Positions 15,483 to 25,189 of a DNA stretch of 31,170 nt are shown here, piece after piece. The stretch covers positions 1 to 31,170 of the forward strand of contig JBKPDW010000206.1 in assembly GCA_046728115.1 (NCBI GenBank), written 5' to 3'. This DNA is from CAVSWN01 sp046728115. GTDB lineage: Bacteria > Acidobacteriota > Vicinamibacteria > Vicinamibacterales > CAVVIG01. A program made the position numbers and the translations under genes. Within the stretch, counting starts at the first letter, position 1; each line of letters starts with the position of its first letter. The notes under the pieces are model-generated. The model made no database searches, was not told the origin of the DNA, and saw only the letters and a list, made by a program, of their open reading frames with translations.

Positions 15483-18305
15483 ATGAGCCCTGACGCGGAT
15501 CGCTGGCAGCGGATCGAAGCGCTCTGTCATGAGGCGCTTGCGCGCGATCCCGCCGAACGGCCGGTTTTTCTGGCCGCGGCATGCGCGGACGACAGCGGGC
15601 TGCGTCGCGAGGTGGAGGCGCTCGTTGCGAAGGAGTCTGCCGCCGATGGATTCCTGTCCACGCCGCTTGCCGCCACTGCTGCGGGTGCCATTGGCGCGAG
15701 CTCGAATTCTTCACTCATTGGTCGGACGGTAGGTTCCTACGAGATCCTGGCCGCGCTCGGTGCCGGCGGGATGGGGGAGGTCCATCGCGCGCGCGATTCC
15801 AGGCTGGGGCGCGACGTCGCGATCAAAGTCCTGCCGGCGGCGTTTGTCTCGGACCGAGAACGGCTCGCGCGGTTCGAGCGCGAAGCGCGGGTGCTGGCGG
15901 CGCTGAATCACCCGAACATCGCGGCGATTTACGGTGTTGAGATCGTCGACGGCGCGCGGGCGCTCGTGCTCGAGCTCGTGGAAGGCGACAGGCTGGCGGA
16001 GCGGATCGGGGGGAAGCGTTCGGGGCTAGAGCTGAGTCAGTCGCTCGCCATTGCGAGGCAAATCGTCGACGCGCTCGAAGCGGCCCACGAAAAGAGCATC
16101 GTCCAGCGCGATCTGAAGCCGGCCAACATCAAGATCACGCCGGCCGGCTTGGTCAAAGTCCTCGACTTTGGGCTTGCCACGGTGGTAGGGCACGGCTTCA
16201 GCCCTGCCGGCACTGCGGACGCGGTGCCCCACGACCCGCGGCTGTCGCGTTCACCGACGGTGACGGTCGGCGGCACGCGCGAGGGCGTGCTGCTGGGGAC
16301 CGCGGCGTACATGAGCCCCGAGCAGGCGCGGGGGCAACCGGTCGACAAACGGGCGGACATCTGGGTGTTCGGGTGCGTGCTGTACGAGCTGCTGACGGGA
16401 CGCACCGCGTTTGGCGGCGCGACAGTGTCCGATCACATTGCCGCGATTCTCGAACGCGAGCCGGACTGGAGCGCGTTGCCCGCGTCGGCGCCGGCCGCCA
16501 TCCACCGTCTCCTGCGACGATGCCTGGAGAAGGATCCGAAGCGGCGGCTGCACGACATCGCCGACGCGCGATTCGAGATTGAGGAAGCGCACACTGCTTC
16601 GGAGCCGGTGCGGGCGACGTCGTGGAGGACCTCACCACGGTTCGCCTGGTCAGTCGGTCTGCTGGGTCTCACAGGATTGACTGCGCTCGCCGTTTGGACG
16701 GCCTGGACGCTCCGCGCGGCGCGGTTACCACCGGTGCGTGCCGTCACACGGTTCGTATTTCAGCCGCCTGCGTCTGCGCCGGAGGCCGGCGGATTCGACA
16801 TCTCGCCAGACGGCAGTCAAATCGTGTACGCCGGAAGGGAAGACGGGACCACGCGTCTGTTCCTCCGTCGTGTCGATCAATTCGACGTTGTCCCTCTGGC
16901 TGGAACGGATGGTGCGTGGAGTCCGTTCTTTTCTGCCGACGGGGAATGGGTCGCCTTCTTTGCTGCCGGCAATGTCCAGAAAGTGAATGTCAGGGCCCCG
17001 GCGATGCCGATCGTGCTGTGCAGACAGGTCGATGCTGGCAATCTCTTCGGCGCATGGACCGAAGATGCGGTGCTCTTCACCGGCCGGAATCATGGAGTCC
17101 AGCGCGTGCCAGCCGAGGGCGGCGAGCCGCAACCGCTGACCAGACTCGACCAATCGACCCGCGAAATCGATCACCACACGCCCGATGTGCTTCCGGGCGG
17201 CGCGTTGCTCTTTGCAATTCATCAAGGCGAGGATCGATTCAGTATTGTCGTGGAGTCGCCATCGACGCATCAGCGAAAGGCGCTGATACCGTCCGGCTTC
17301 GCACCTCGGTATTTGCCCTCTGGTCACATCGCCTTCGCGCGCGGTAGCGCGATTCTCGCGGCCCCGTTCGATTTGACTCGGCTCGAAGTGACGGGTCCGC
17401 CGGTCACCCTGGTCGATCATGTCGCGACGAGCTCCCGAGACGGAGAAGGCCACTTTGCGCTCTCGAGAACCGGCACGCTGGTCTTCGAGCCGGAGCAGCC
17501 TATTGCCGGACGGAAACTTGCGTGGGTGGACCGGGCCGGGGGCGAAACGGCGCTGTCGATTACGGCTCGTGGCTTCAAAACGCCTCGCGTCTCGCCCAAT
17601 GGAAAGATGCTGACGTTCGCGGTCAAAGATGGCGACCGCCACGATATCTGGACCTACGACATCGCATCCGACAATCTGACGCGCGTCACGAGCGAGGGCG
17701 ATAACCAGGCGCCGCTGTGGACGCCTGACGGGCAGCGACTGAGTTACTCGTCCATCCGGGACGATGGGCCGCATCTGATATGGCAGCCGGCCGACGGGAG
17801 TGGAGAGCCCGAGTCGCTGCTCAGCAGCCGCAACCTTCTGTGGCCTGACTCATGGACCGCTGACAGTCGAACCCTCTTGTATATGGAGCAACCGCCGACT
17901 GACGAGCCGCGGATCTTCGTCCTTCGACTCGACGAAGGCCGCCGCACGCAGCCGCTGGTCCAAGGAGACGGTCGTCATCCCAGTCTGTCGCCCGACGGGC
18001 ATTGGGTCGCCTTCGGATCAAGTGGTGTTGCAGGAGCGACGGGAGGAATGCAGGTTTACGTGATGCCATTCCCGGGGTTGAGGTCGCGCCAGCAGGTGAC
18101 GGTTGATGGCGGCCGTGAAGTCAAGTGGCGCCGAGATGGTGGTGAGCTCTTTTATCGACGCGGAAGGCAGGTGTTCAGCGTGGCACTCAACACGAGCTCG
18201 GCGCTTCGGGCGGGGAAGCCGGCGCTGCTGTTCGAGGGCCCGTACGTTTCGGACAATGTGCATGGCCTCGACTATGATGTGGCCCCGGACGGCGGTTCCT
18301 CATGA
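15483..18305 (+). CDS. Transmembrane Ser/Thr protein kinase with PD40/TolB-like repeats, C-terminus frameshifted
   Basis: 940 residues as it stands. Order: the acidobacterial N-terminal segment (DRWQRIEALCHEALARDPAE, 6-25; RREVEALVAKE), then the kinase domain (about 85-370) with LGAGGMGEVHRARD, Lys115 in VAIKVLP, LKPANIKI and DFGLA (Asp228), AYMSPEQARG and DIWVFGCVLYELLTG. Next come one transmembrane helix (about 386-408) and an extracytoplasmic beta-propeller region of PD40-type repeats (DISPDGSQIVYAG, RVSPNGKMLTF, SLSPDGHWVAFGS). The HRD motif reads QRD (Gln208); the catalytic Asp210 is kept. The frame ends at DGGSS, whereas the family continues FLMIK to a conserved tail that is present one frame away (18296-18406), so a single-base deletion near 18293 is inferred. 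The gene carries the shared upstream element. Confidence 0.88.
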   Translation: MSPDADRWQRIEALCHEALARDPAERPVFLAAACADDSGLRREVEALVAKESAADGFLSTPLAATAAGAIGASSNSSLIGRTVGSYEILAALGAGGMGEVHRARDSRLGRDVAIKVLPAAFVSDRERLARFEREARVLAALNHPNIAAIYGVEIVDGARALVLELVEGDRLAERIGGKRSGLELSQSLAIARQIVDALEAAHEKSIVQRDLKPANIKITPAGLVKVLDFGLATVVGHGFSPAGTADAVPHDPRLSRSPTVTVGGTREGVLLGTAAYMSPEQARGQPVDKRADIWVFGCVLYELLTGRTAFGGATVSDHIAAILEREPDWSALPASAPAAIHRLLRRCLEKDPKRRLHDIADARFEIEEAHTASEPVRATSWRTSPRFAWSVGLLGLTGLTALAVWTAWTLRAARLPPVRAVTRFVFQPPASAPEAGGFDISPDGSQIVYAGREDGTTRLFLRRVDQFDVVPLAGTDGAWSPFFSADGEWVAFFAAGNVQKVNVRAPAMPIVLCRQVDAGNLFGAWTEDAVLFTGRNHGVQRVPAEGGEPQPLTRLDQSTREIDHHTPDVLPGGALLFAIHQGEDRFSIVVESPSTHQRKALIPSGFAPRYLPSGHIAFARGSAILAAPFDLTRLEVTGPPVTLVDHVATSSRDGEGHFALSRTGTLVFEPEQPIAGRKLAWVDRAGGETALSITARGFKTPRVSPNGKMLTFAVKDGDRHDIWTYDIASDNLTRVTSEGDNQAPLWTPDGQRLSYSSIRDDGPHLIWQPADGSGEPESLLSSRNLLWPDSWTADSRTLLYMEQPPTDEPRIFVLRLDEGRRTQPLVQGDGRHPSLSPDGHWVAFGSSGVAGATGGMQVYVMPFPGLRSRQQVTVDGGREVKWRRDGGELFYRRGRQVFSVALNTSSALRAGKPALLFEGPYVSDNVHGLDYDVAPDGGSS

Positions 18306-18406
18306 TCAAGCCAAGCGAGGACGAACAGGAGCCGCGGCGGCTCAACGTCGTGGTGAACTGGGTCGACGAGGTAGCCCGGCGCGTGCCTTCGAGCAAAGGA
18401 CGCTGA
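18296..18406 (+). pseudogene. Out-of-frame C-terminal tail of the Ser/Thr kinase
   Basis: In this frame the DNA reads FLMIKPSEDEQEPRRLNVVV, then NWVDEVARR to a TGA at 18404-18406. It corresponds to the FLMIK, VVVQNWFEEL ending of PD40 kinases, also visible in the decayed kinase at 20076-20309. Restoring one base near GACGGCGG at 18288-18295 joins it to the kinase frame (DGRFLMIK). Either the real gene lost a base or the assembly did. The last 34 residues are dispensable-looking propeller closure. Confidence 0.8.
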
Positions 18407-18560
18407 TGCGTTCAGCGCTGGCCGCCGTCATTTGCTCGACGATGACAGCAGCCACCGACCGGTCGTTAGCGACGGCGATTCTGGGTGGCTGGTGCGCAGC
18501 AGACGAGGAGCAGACCGAGACGCTCCGCTTCGATAGCGGCTCCTCACGGGTGCTCAGTCA
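18406..18560 (+). other. Possible fragment of a small secreted protein
   Basis: The ATG at 18406 overlaps the original kinase stop (TGATG). The frame opens with a signal-like MRSALAAVICSTMTAATD, then LGGWCAADEEQTETLRFDSG and SRVLSHRLATR, a composition typical of a small secreted domain. It then runs antisense into the metalloprotease gene without a plausible ending (frame stop at 18789). It could be the start of a truncated gene or chance coding; not recognised. Confidence 0.25.
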
Positions 18561-19142
18561 TCGGCTCGCGACACGTAACCGCAGCAGTCGCGCCTGGTCG
18601 GGCGCAAAGCTCAGGAACCCGCCGGCGCGCGCGATCAGCTTCGGATCCCAGTTGGCGCGCATGATCCCTTCTGGTGCGTGGGAGTTGACCGGCAGCAGCA
18701 GGTGGCCGAGCTCGTGTGCGATCGCATGCCCGAGGACGATCCACGCATCGACGTGTCCGCGCTCGCCGAAGTCGCGCACGCGATCGTAGAAGACGTACGC
18801 CTCGATGGCGCGGGCACCGTCGCGTCCGCGCGAGACGCCCATCGAATCTCCCGCGACCCGGAACTCGACACTCGCGGCCCGCGGGACGAGCACGATCGTC
18901 AGCGACGAGGCCGGCGCCGCCGCGTCCGGAGCTGGCCGCCATTGAACCGAAATCCCGGAGCGGCGGTAAACGCCGCCAGCGATCCTCAACGCTTCCTCGA
19001 CCGTCCGTTGCGGCAGGTGCACCTCGTCGCGCACGTGGACCGTGAGAGTCGGGTTCGTGTCGGCCCAAGCCGTCCGACCTCCGACCGCCACTGCCACGAC
19101 AACGGTTACCCCGATGGCCCACGGCCATGGCCGATTCGGCAT
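18558..19142 (-). CDS. Secreted zinc metalloprotease-like protein (HExxH with distal His)
   Basis: 194 residues. ATG 19142 is preceded on its strand by GAGGGGG with a five-base gap and starts a signal peptide (PWAIGVTVVVAVAVGGRTAWA). The body has IAGGVYRRSGISVQWRP, a strand-helix arrangement common in these proteins, and the zinc motif IAHELGHLLLPVNSHAPEGI, followed by Met161. His143, Glu144 and His147 form HExxH; His155 is a likely third ligand, with a seven-residue gap instead of the five of classical metzincins, and GIM resembles a Met-turn. It is probably periplasmic or extracellular; substrate unknown. It diverges from the ECF sigma gene and may share its control region. Confidence 0.8.
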   Translation of the reverse strand: MPNRPWPWAIGVTVVVAVAVGGRTAWADTNPTLTVHVRDEVHLPQRTVEEALRIAGGVYRRSGISVQWRPAPDAAAPASSLTIVLVPRAASVEFRVAGDSMGVSRGRDGARAIEAYVFYDRVRDFGERGHVDAWIVLGHAIAHELGHLLLPVNSHAPEGIMRANWDPKLIARAGGFLSFAPDQARLLRLRVASR

Positions 19143-19160
19143 CGCGTCCCCCTCTGCGGC

Positions 19161-19224
19161 CGAATGCGGGAACTGAGGGGCGCAGGGTGAAGATCGTCAA
19201 AAACGCCCGGGAAAATGCGTAGAA
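19161..19224 (+). promoter_or_regulatory. Conserved upstream element of the ECF sigma gene (copy 2)
   Basis: Core GCAGGGTGAAGATCGTC, AAAAACG, CCCGGGAAAATGC (19182-19218), nearly identical to the DNA before the kinase at 15392-15427, with GAATGC also shared about 20 bases to the left. The presence of the same element before a sigma factor and a receptor kinase suggests autoregulation by the sigma factor. The ATG at 19215 lies inside this element and is therefore an unlikely start codon. Confidence 0.6.
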
Positions 19225-19268
19225 TTCGGCGATTGGATGAGGATCGGGTGCGGGGATCGGGTGATCGA

Positions 19269-19889
19269 GTGATCGGCGATCGAGGGGGCCAACCGGCGCC
19301 TTCGGGCAAGGTGACTGCGCTGCTGCAGGCGTGGGGCGGCGGCGATGACCGCGCCTTGGAGCAGCTGCTGCCGCTTGTCGAAGCGGAGCTGCGCCGGCTG
19401 GCGCGCGGCTACATGGCGCGCGAGCGGCGCGGGCACACGCTGCAGCCGACCGCGCTGGTCAACGAAGCGTTCATGCGCCTGACGGACGCCCGGCGTCTGC
19501 GGTGGCAGGACCGTGCGCATTTTCTGGGTATTTCAGCCCGCTTGATGCGGCGGGTGCTTGTCGATCACGCCCGCGCGCGCGGCTATCAGAAACGTGGCGG
19601 CGGCGCCTTCAAGACGACGCTCGACGAGGCACTCGTCGTGTCGCCGGCGCGCTCCCTGGACCTCGTCGCGCTGGATCGCGCGTTAGACAAGTTGGAGGCT
19701 GTGGATGCGCGAAAGAGCCGGGTCGTCGAGATGCGGTTCTTCGGGGGACTCAGTGTCGAAGAGACCGCCGAGGCGCTGCACCTCTCAACCGACACGATCA
19801 AGCGCGATTGGCGGATGGCAAAACTGTGGCTGCTGCGCGAGTTGGACACGCCCGCAACGTCTGAACCGAGAGACGGTCGAAGACGCTGA
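19269..19889 (+). CDS. ECF-type RNA polymerase sigma factor (acidobacterial kinase-linked group)
   Basis: 206 residues from GTG 19269; an ATG at 19215 is in frame but sits within the promoter-like element, and GTG 19248 or 19311 are other options. Region 2: VTALLQAWGGGDDRALEQLL, LRRLARGYMARERRGHTLQP, TALVNEAFMRLTDARRLRWQ, FLGISARLMRRVLVDHARAR. Region 4: RVVEMRFFGGLSVEETAEAL and HLSTDTIKRDWRMAKLWL, a helix-turn-helix. The HTLQPTALVNEA and DHARARGYQKRGGG motifs mark the group (TIGR02999-like) usually followed directly by a PD40 Ser/Thr kinase. Here the following kinase is only a remnant, while a complete kinase with the same upstream element lies 3 kb before it. Confidence 0.92.
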   Translation: MIGDRGGQPAPSGKVTALLQAWGGGDDRALEQLLPLVEAELRRLARGYMARERRGHTLQPTALVNEAFMRLTDARRLRWQDRAHFLGISARLMRRVLVDHARARGYQKRGGGAFKTTLDEALVVSPARSLDLVALDRALDKLEAVDARKSRVVEMRFFGGLSVEETAEALHLSTDTIKRDWRMAKLWLLRELDTPATSEPRDGRRR

Positions 19890-20075
19890 TTTCTACAAAC
19901 TATGCAAAGTACATATATTGTGGAAACGGTCATTTCGGCAACAAGACTCGCGCGGGAACGTGGCGACGTGCTCGGTCGGATTCGGTATCGTGTCGAGTCG
20001 TTCGTGATCGAACGAAACGGCGTCGCCGTCGATTCCGGCGCGTGCCGAACTTGCGCGTCGTCGTCCTTCGTGGTC
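19890..20075 (+). other. Non-coding spacer with an AT-rich stretch
   Basis: No gene recognised. The first 40 bases are strikingly AT-rich for this genome, with ACTATGCAAAGTACATATA at 19905-19923, which holds a loose ACT-AGT dyad and could be an old operator or promoter. The rest has ordinary composition; the frame from 19902 reads into the kinase remnant but matches nothing before ATG 20076. Confidence 0.3.
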
Positions 20076-20309
20076 ATGACGTCTGATCGCTGGCGCGCGG
20101 AGCGCACCGCCTTCGTCCGATCGGCGTGCGGCGACGATGCCGAGCTGCGGCGGGAAGTCGAGGAGCTGTTCGTCGAGCCGAGGCTTGTGTTTGGTTTCGA
20201 CCTGGCACCAGATGGCCGGTTCCTGATGATCAAGGAGGAATCTCGAGCGACAACCGAACTGGTTCTTGTGCAGAATTGGTTCGAAGAATTGAAGGGCACG
20301 AAGCCCTGA
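20076..20309 (+). pseudogene. Ser/Thr kinase gene collapsed by internal deletions (both ends fused in frame)
   Basis: The 77-residue frame from ATG 20076 opens with the kinase-family N-terminus, MTSDRWR then AERTAFVRSACGDDAELRRE and VEEL. It passes directly into the family C-terminus, FGFDLAPDGRFLMIKEESRA then VLVQNWFEELKG. Compared with the complete gene at 15483, about 15 codons between DRW and AER are missing. The whole kinase domain, membrane helix and most of the propeller (roughly 850 codons) are also gone, yet the frame is kept. It lies just behind the ECF sigma gene where its partner kinase is expected. A functional mini-protein is unlikely but not excluded. Confidence 0.85.
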
Positions 20310-20360
20310 TCTCCATTCCCCAAGCCCCAGCCCCAATCCTCAATCCCCAAGCCCTACCCG
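20303..20360 (+). repeat. Low-complexity CCCCAA-type intergenic repeat
   Basis: Short words CCCCAAGCCC, CAGCCCC, AATCCTCAATCCCC recur before uvrB. On the other strand this is GGGGATTGAGGATTGGGG-type DNA, like the stretches at 19234-19290 and 25104-25160. Function unknown. Confidence 0.55.
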
Positions 20361-20383
20361 CTGTAGTACGATCTGAGGTTCCC

Positions 20384-22413
<2,030 letters not shown>

Positions 22414-22417
<4 letters not shown>

Positions 22418-23187
22418 TCTCCCTGATCGAAAACTGGCTGAAGCAGGCCGCGCTCGAGGCGCAGGAATACATGCGTCTGACGGCGTCGGCCATCGCCGGC
22501 TTCTTCTCCCGGCCCTTCTACAAGCACGACATCATCGAGCAGTTCGATCTGATCGGGTTCGGGTCGCTGACAGTCGTCCTGCTGTCCGGGTTGTTCACGG
22601 GCATGGCGCTGGCATCGCAGAGCGGCCTGACGCTCGACCAGTTCGGCGCGCGGCCGGTCGTCGGACGCCTGGTCGGCGCCTCGATGATCAAGGAACTCGG
22701 TCCGGTGCTGACCGCCTTGATGCTCACCGGCCGAATCGGGTCGGGGATCGCCGCGGAACTGGGGTCGATGACCGTCACCGATCAGATCAACGCGCTGCGA
22801 GCGCTCGGTACCGACCCGGTGCGCAAACTCGTCATTCCGCGTGTGCTGGCCGGCATCTGCATGGCGCCCGCTCTGACGGTCGTCGCGGATTTCATTGGTA
22901 TTCTCGGAGGATGGGTCGTCGCGCGGTTTCAACTGCAGGTGAACTCGAGCCTGTATTGGGCGTCGGTGACGAAGGGCCTTTACATCGACGATGTCTGGAT
23001 GGGACTGTCCAAGCCGTTCGTTTTCGGGTTTCTGATCGCGACCATTGCCTGTCACGTCGGCTTGCGGACCCGAGGCGGCACCGCCGGCGTCGGCAGGTCG
23101 ACGACGATTTCGGTCGTCGCCGGATCGGTCGCCGTGATCGCGGCGGATTTCTTCGTGACGCAATTGTTCATCGGGCTGATCTACTGA
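22414..23187 (+). CDS. mlaE: MlaE-family ABC transporter permease
   Basis: 257 residues. The GTG at 22414 overlaps the uvrB stop by four bases. MlaE is the inner-membrane permease of Mla-type phospholipid transport between inner and outer membrane. Seen: an N-terminal amphipathic segment, then FDLIGFGSLTVVLLSGLFTG, the family loop MIKELGPVLTALMLTGRIGS, GIAAELGSMTVTDQINALRA and LGTDPVRKLVIPRVLA (contact with the ATPase), followed by hydrophobic helices and CHVGLRTRGGTAGVGRSTT near the end. All signature parts are present. It is followed by the ATPase gene with a one-base overlap. Confidence 0.94.
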
Positions 23188-24032
23188 TGGCGACGGAAAC
23201 CGCCCTGACTGTAAAGGAGATTCTGTCGGAGCCCGGCGCGCCCGTCGTCGTGTTCGATCACGTCGAGCTGGCCTTCGATGACAAGGTCGTGCTGAAGGAC
23301 CTCAGCTTCACGCTCATCAAGGGGCACACGAAAATCATCCTGGGCGCGAGCGGTTCCGGCAAATCGACCGCGCTCAAGATCATCGTCGGCCTCCTCAAGG
23401 CCGACGACGGTGTCGTGTGGGTCAACGGTCAGCGCGTCGATCAGCTGAACGAGCGCGGTCTGATGGACGTGAGAAGCGACCTCGGGATGATCTTCCAGGA
23501 AGGCGCGCTGTTCGACTCGCTCACCGTACGCGAGAATGTCGGCTACAAGCTCTACGAGGAGACCGACCTGCCGCTCGCCGACATCGATCGCCGGGTCGAG
23601 GAAGTGCTCGGGTTCATCGGCTTGTCCGAGCATATCGACAAGATGCCGTCGGAGCTGTCGGGCGGTCAGCGCCGGCGCGTCGCGATTGCGCGCGCGATGG
23701 CGTTCAGGCCGAGCATCATGCTGTACGACGAGGCGACGACCGGGCTCGATCCCATCACGGCGACGACGGTGGACGACGAGATGATCAAGCTGCGGGATCT
23801 GGAAAACGTGAGCTCGATCATCGTGACCCATCAGCTGCGGGACGCGTTCTACGTGGCCGAGCACATGGCCGAGCGCGACGCGAACGGTATCGTTCGCGTC
23901 GTGCCCGCCACATCGATCAAGGAACGCCAGGCTGAATTCATCATGCTGCGTGATGGTCTGATCATCTTCGAAGGCGATTCCGATGCGCTGCGCGCCTCGA
24001 GCGATCCGTATATCAGGCAGTTCTTGTCATAG
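23187..24032 (+). CDS. mlaF: MlaF-family ABC transporter ATPase
   Basis: 281 residues; ATG 23187 overlaps the permease stop (TGATG). Cytoplasmic ATPase powering the MlaE/MCE lipid transporter. Walker A LGASGSGKSTALKI, Q-loop GMIFQEGALFDSLTVRENV (the EGALFDSLTV stretch is characteristic of Mla ATPases), ABC signature ELSGGQRRRVAIARAMA, Walker B IMLYDEATTGLDP and switch His in IIVTHQLRD. The open frame extends upstream into the permease gene but there it is a shadow. Complete and probably active. Confidence 0.95.
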   Translation: MATETALTVKEILSEPGAPVVVFDHVELAFDDKVVLKDLSFTLIKGHTKIILGASGSGKSTALKIIVGLLKADDGVVWVNGQRVDQLNERGLMDVRSDLGMIFQEGALFDSLTVRENVGYKLYEETDLPLADIDRRVEEVLGFIGLSEHIDKMPSELSGGQRRRVAIARAMAFRPSIMLYDEATTGLDPITATTVDDEMIKLRDLENVSSIIVTHQLRDAFYVAEHMAERDANGIVRVVPATSIKERQAEFIMLRDGLIIFEGDSDALRASSDPYIRQFLS

Positions 24033-24041
24033 GACGGGCAT

Positions 24042-25103
24042 ATGCCGCGGACGAGGTCTCTCGCGTGGTCGGAACTGAAAACCGGCGCGCTGACGATTGC
24101 GGCGGTCGCAATCGCAGGCGTGCTGATCTTCGCCCTGACGGGGACGCGCGGCTTCGCATGGCAGCGCTACAATCTGAAAACGCGACTCTCGAACGTGGCC
24201 GGCCTCGCGAAGGGCTCGCCCGTACGGGTGGCCGGTGTCGAGGTCGGCAGTGTCAAGCAAGTCGAGTTCGTGGGAGAGCAGGTCGACGTGATCTTCGACA
24301 TGCGCAAGGATTTGCGCGACCGGATCACGACCGGGTCGATCGCTCGGCTTGGCTCTGTCTCACTGCTGGGAGAGGGAGCCATCGACATCACGCCGTCCGC
24401 CAAAGGTACACCGATTCCCGACTGGGGTTATGTGCCCGCCGGCAAGCCGCCGCTGCAGATCTCGGATATCACCGAGCAAGCCAGCGCCAGCGTCGACGAG
24501 ATCACCGGCCTCGTCCGCGACATGCGTGCGGGCAAGGGCACGGCCGGCAAGCTGATGACCGACGATCAGCTCTACGTGGAGCTCCAGCGGTTCGCGACGG
24601 CAGCCGGAGACGTGACCCAGACCATCAAGCAGGGCCGTGGCACCATGGGCAAGCTGTTGAACGATCCTGCAGCCGCCAACGCGCTCGAGCATTCGCTGAC
24701 CAACCTCGAGGAACTGACCCGGCGCATCAACGCCGGCGAGGGCAGCATCGGCAATTTGATCAAAGACGACCGCTTTGCGCAATCGTTGAACGGCGCAACC
24801 GAAAACATGCGGACCCTCGTCGATCGACTGAATCGCGGCGAGGGTACGGCCGGGAAATTCATCACGGATCCGACGCTGTTCAACCGGATGAACGACCTCA
24901 CCGCGCACCTCGACGATCTGACGGCGCGCCTGAACGAGGTGACGGCGAGCCTGAACCGAGGCGACGGAACGATGGGGCAGTTGCTGAAAGATAAGCAGTT
25001 ATATGAGAACATGAATGGCGCCGTAAACGAGATTCGCGCGCTGATCGCCGAGATCAAGAAAGATCCGAAGCGATACCTCAACGTCAGGGTCAGTATCTTC
25101 TAG
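24042..25103 (+). CDS. mlaD: MCE-domain lipid transport protein (MlaD-like) with repeated C-terminal tail
   Basis: 353 residues. One N-terminal membrane helix (about 13-33), a single MCE domain (about 42-118; NVAGLAKGSPVRVAGVEVGS, ARLGSVSLLGEGAIDITP), then a long helical tail. The tail holds five copies of a GxGTxGxLxxD motif near residues 164, 198, 232, 266 and 307 (GKGTAGKLMTD, GRGTMGKLLND, GEGSIGNLIKD, GEGTAGKFITD, GDGTMGQLLKD); the first four are spaced 34 residues apart. MCE proteins form hexameric rings that bind lipid between the membranes; the tail may form a tube or needle across the periplasm. Third gene of the operon, nine bases after the ATPase gene. Confidence 0.93.
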   Translation: MPRTRSLAWSELKTGALTIAAVAIAGVLIFALTGTRGFAWQRYNLKTRLSNVAGLAKGSPVRVAGVEVGSVKQVEFVGEQVDVIFDMRKDLRDRITTGSIARLGSVSLLGEGAIDITPSAKGTPIPDWGYVPAGKPPLQISDITEQASASVDEITGLVRDMRAGKGTAGKLMTDDQLYVELQRFATAAGDVTQTIKQGRGTMGKLLNDPAAANALEHSLTNLEELTRRINAGEGSIGNLIKDDRFAQSLNGATENMRTLVDRLNRGEGTAGKFITDPTLFNRMNDLTAHLDDLTARLNEVTASLNRGDGTMGQLLKDKQLYENMNGAVNEIRALIAEIKKDPKRYLNVRVSIF

Positions 25104-25160
25104 GGGAGTGGGGAGCGGTGGGAGTGAGATCGCGGATTAGGGCTTAGGGATCCGGATTGG
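25104..25160 (+). repeat. Low-complexity GGGGAGTGGGG/GGATTAGGG intergenic stretch
   Basis: Purine-rich short words (GGGGAGTGGGGAGCGGTGGG, GATTAGGGCTTAGGG, GGATTGG) between the MCE gene and the next ORF, of the same style as the stretches before uvrB and the ECF sigma gene. No terminator is evident. Confidence 0.5.
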
Positions 25161-25189
25161 AAGAGCCGAAGAAGGAGCTGGAGGCGGGC

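Noticed and set aside
19215..19268. ATG 19215 as the start of the ECF sigma factor
   Set aside because: It lies inside the element shared with the kinase upstream region (GGGAAAATGC), and the residues after it are low-complexity and unlike the family; a later GTG fits better.
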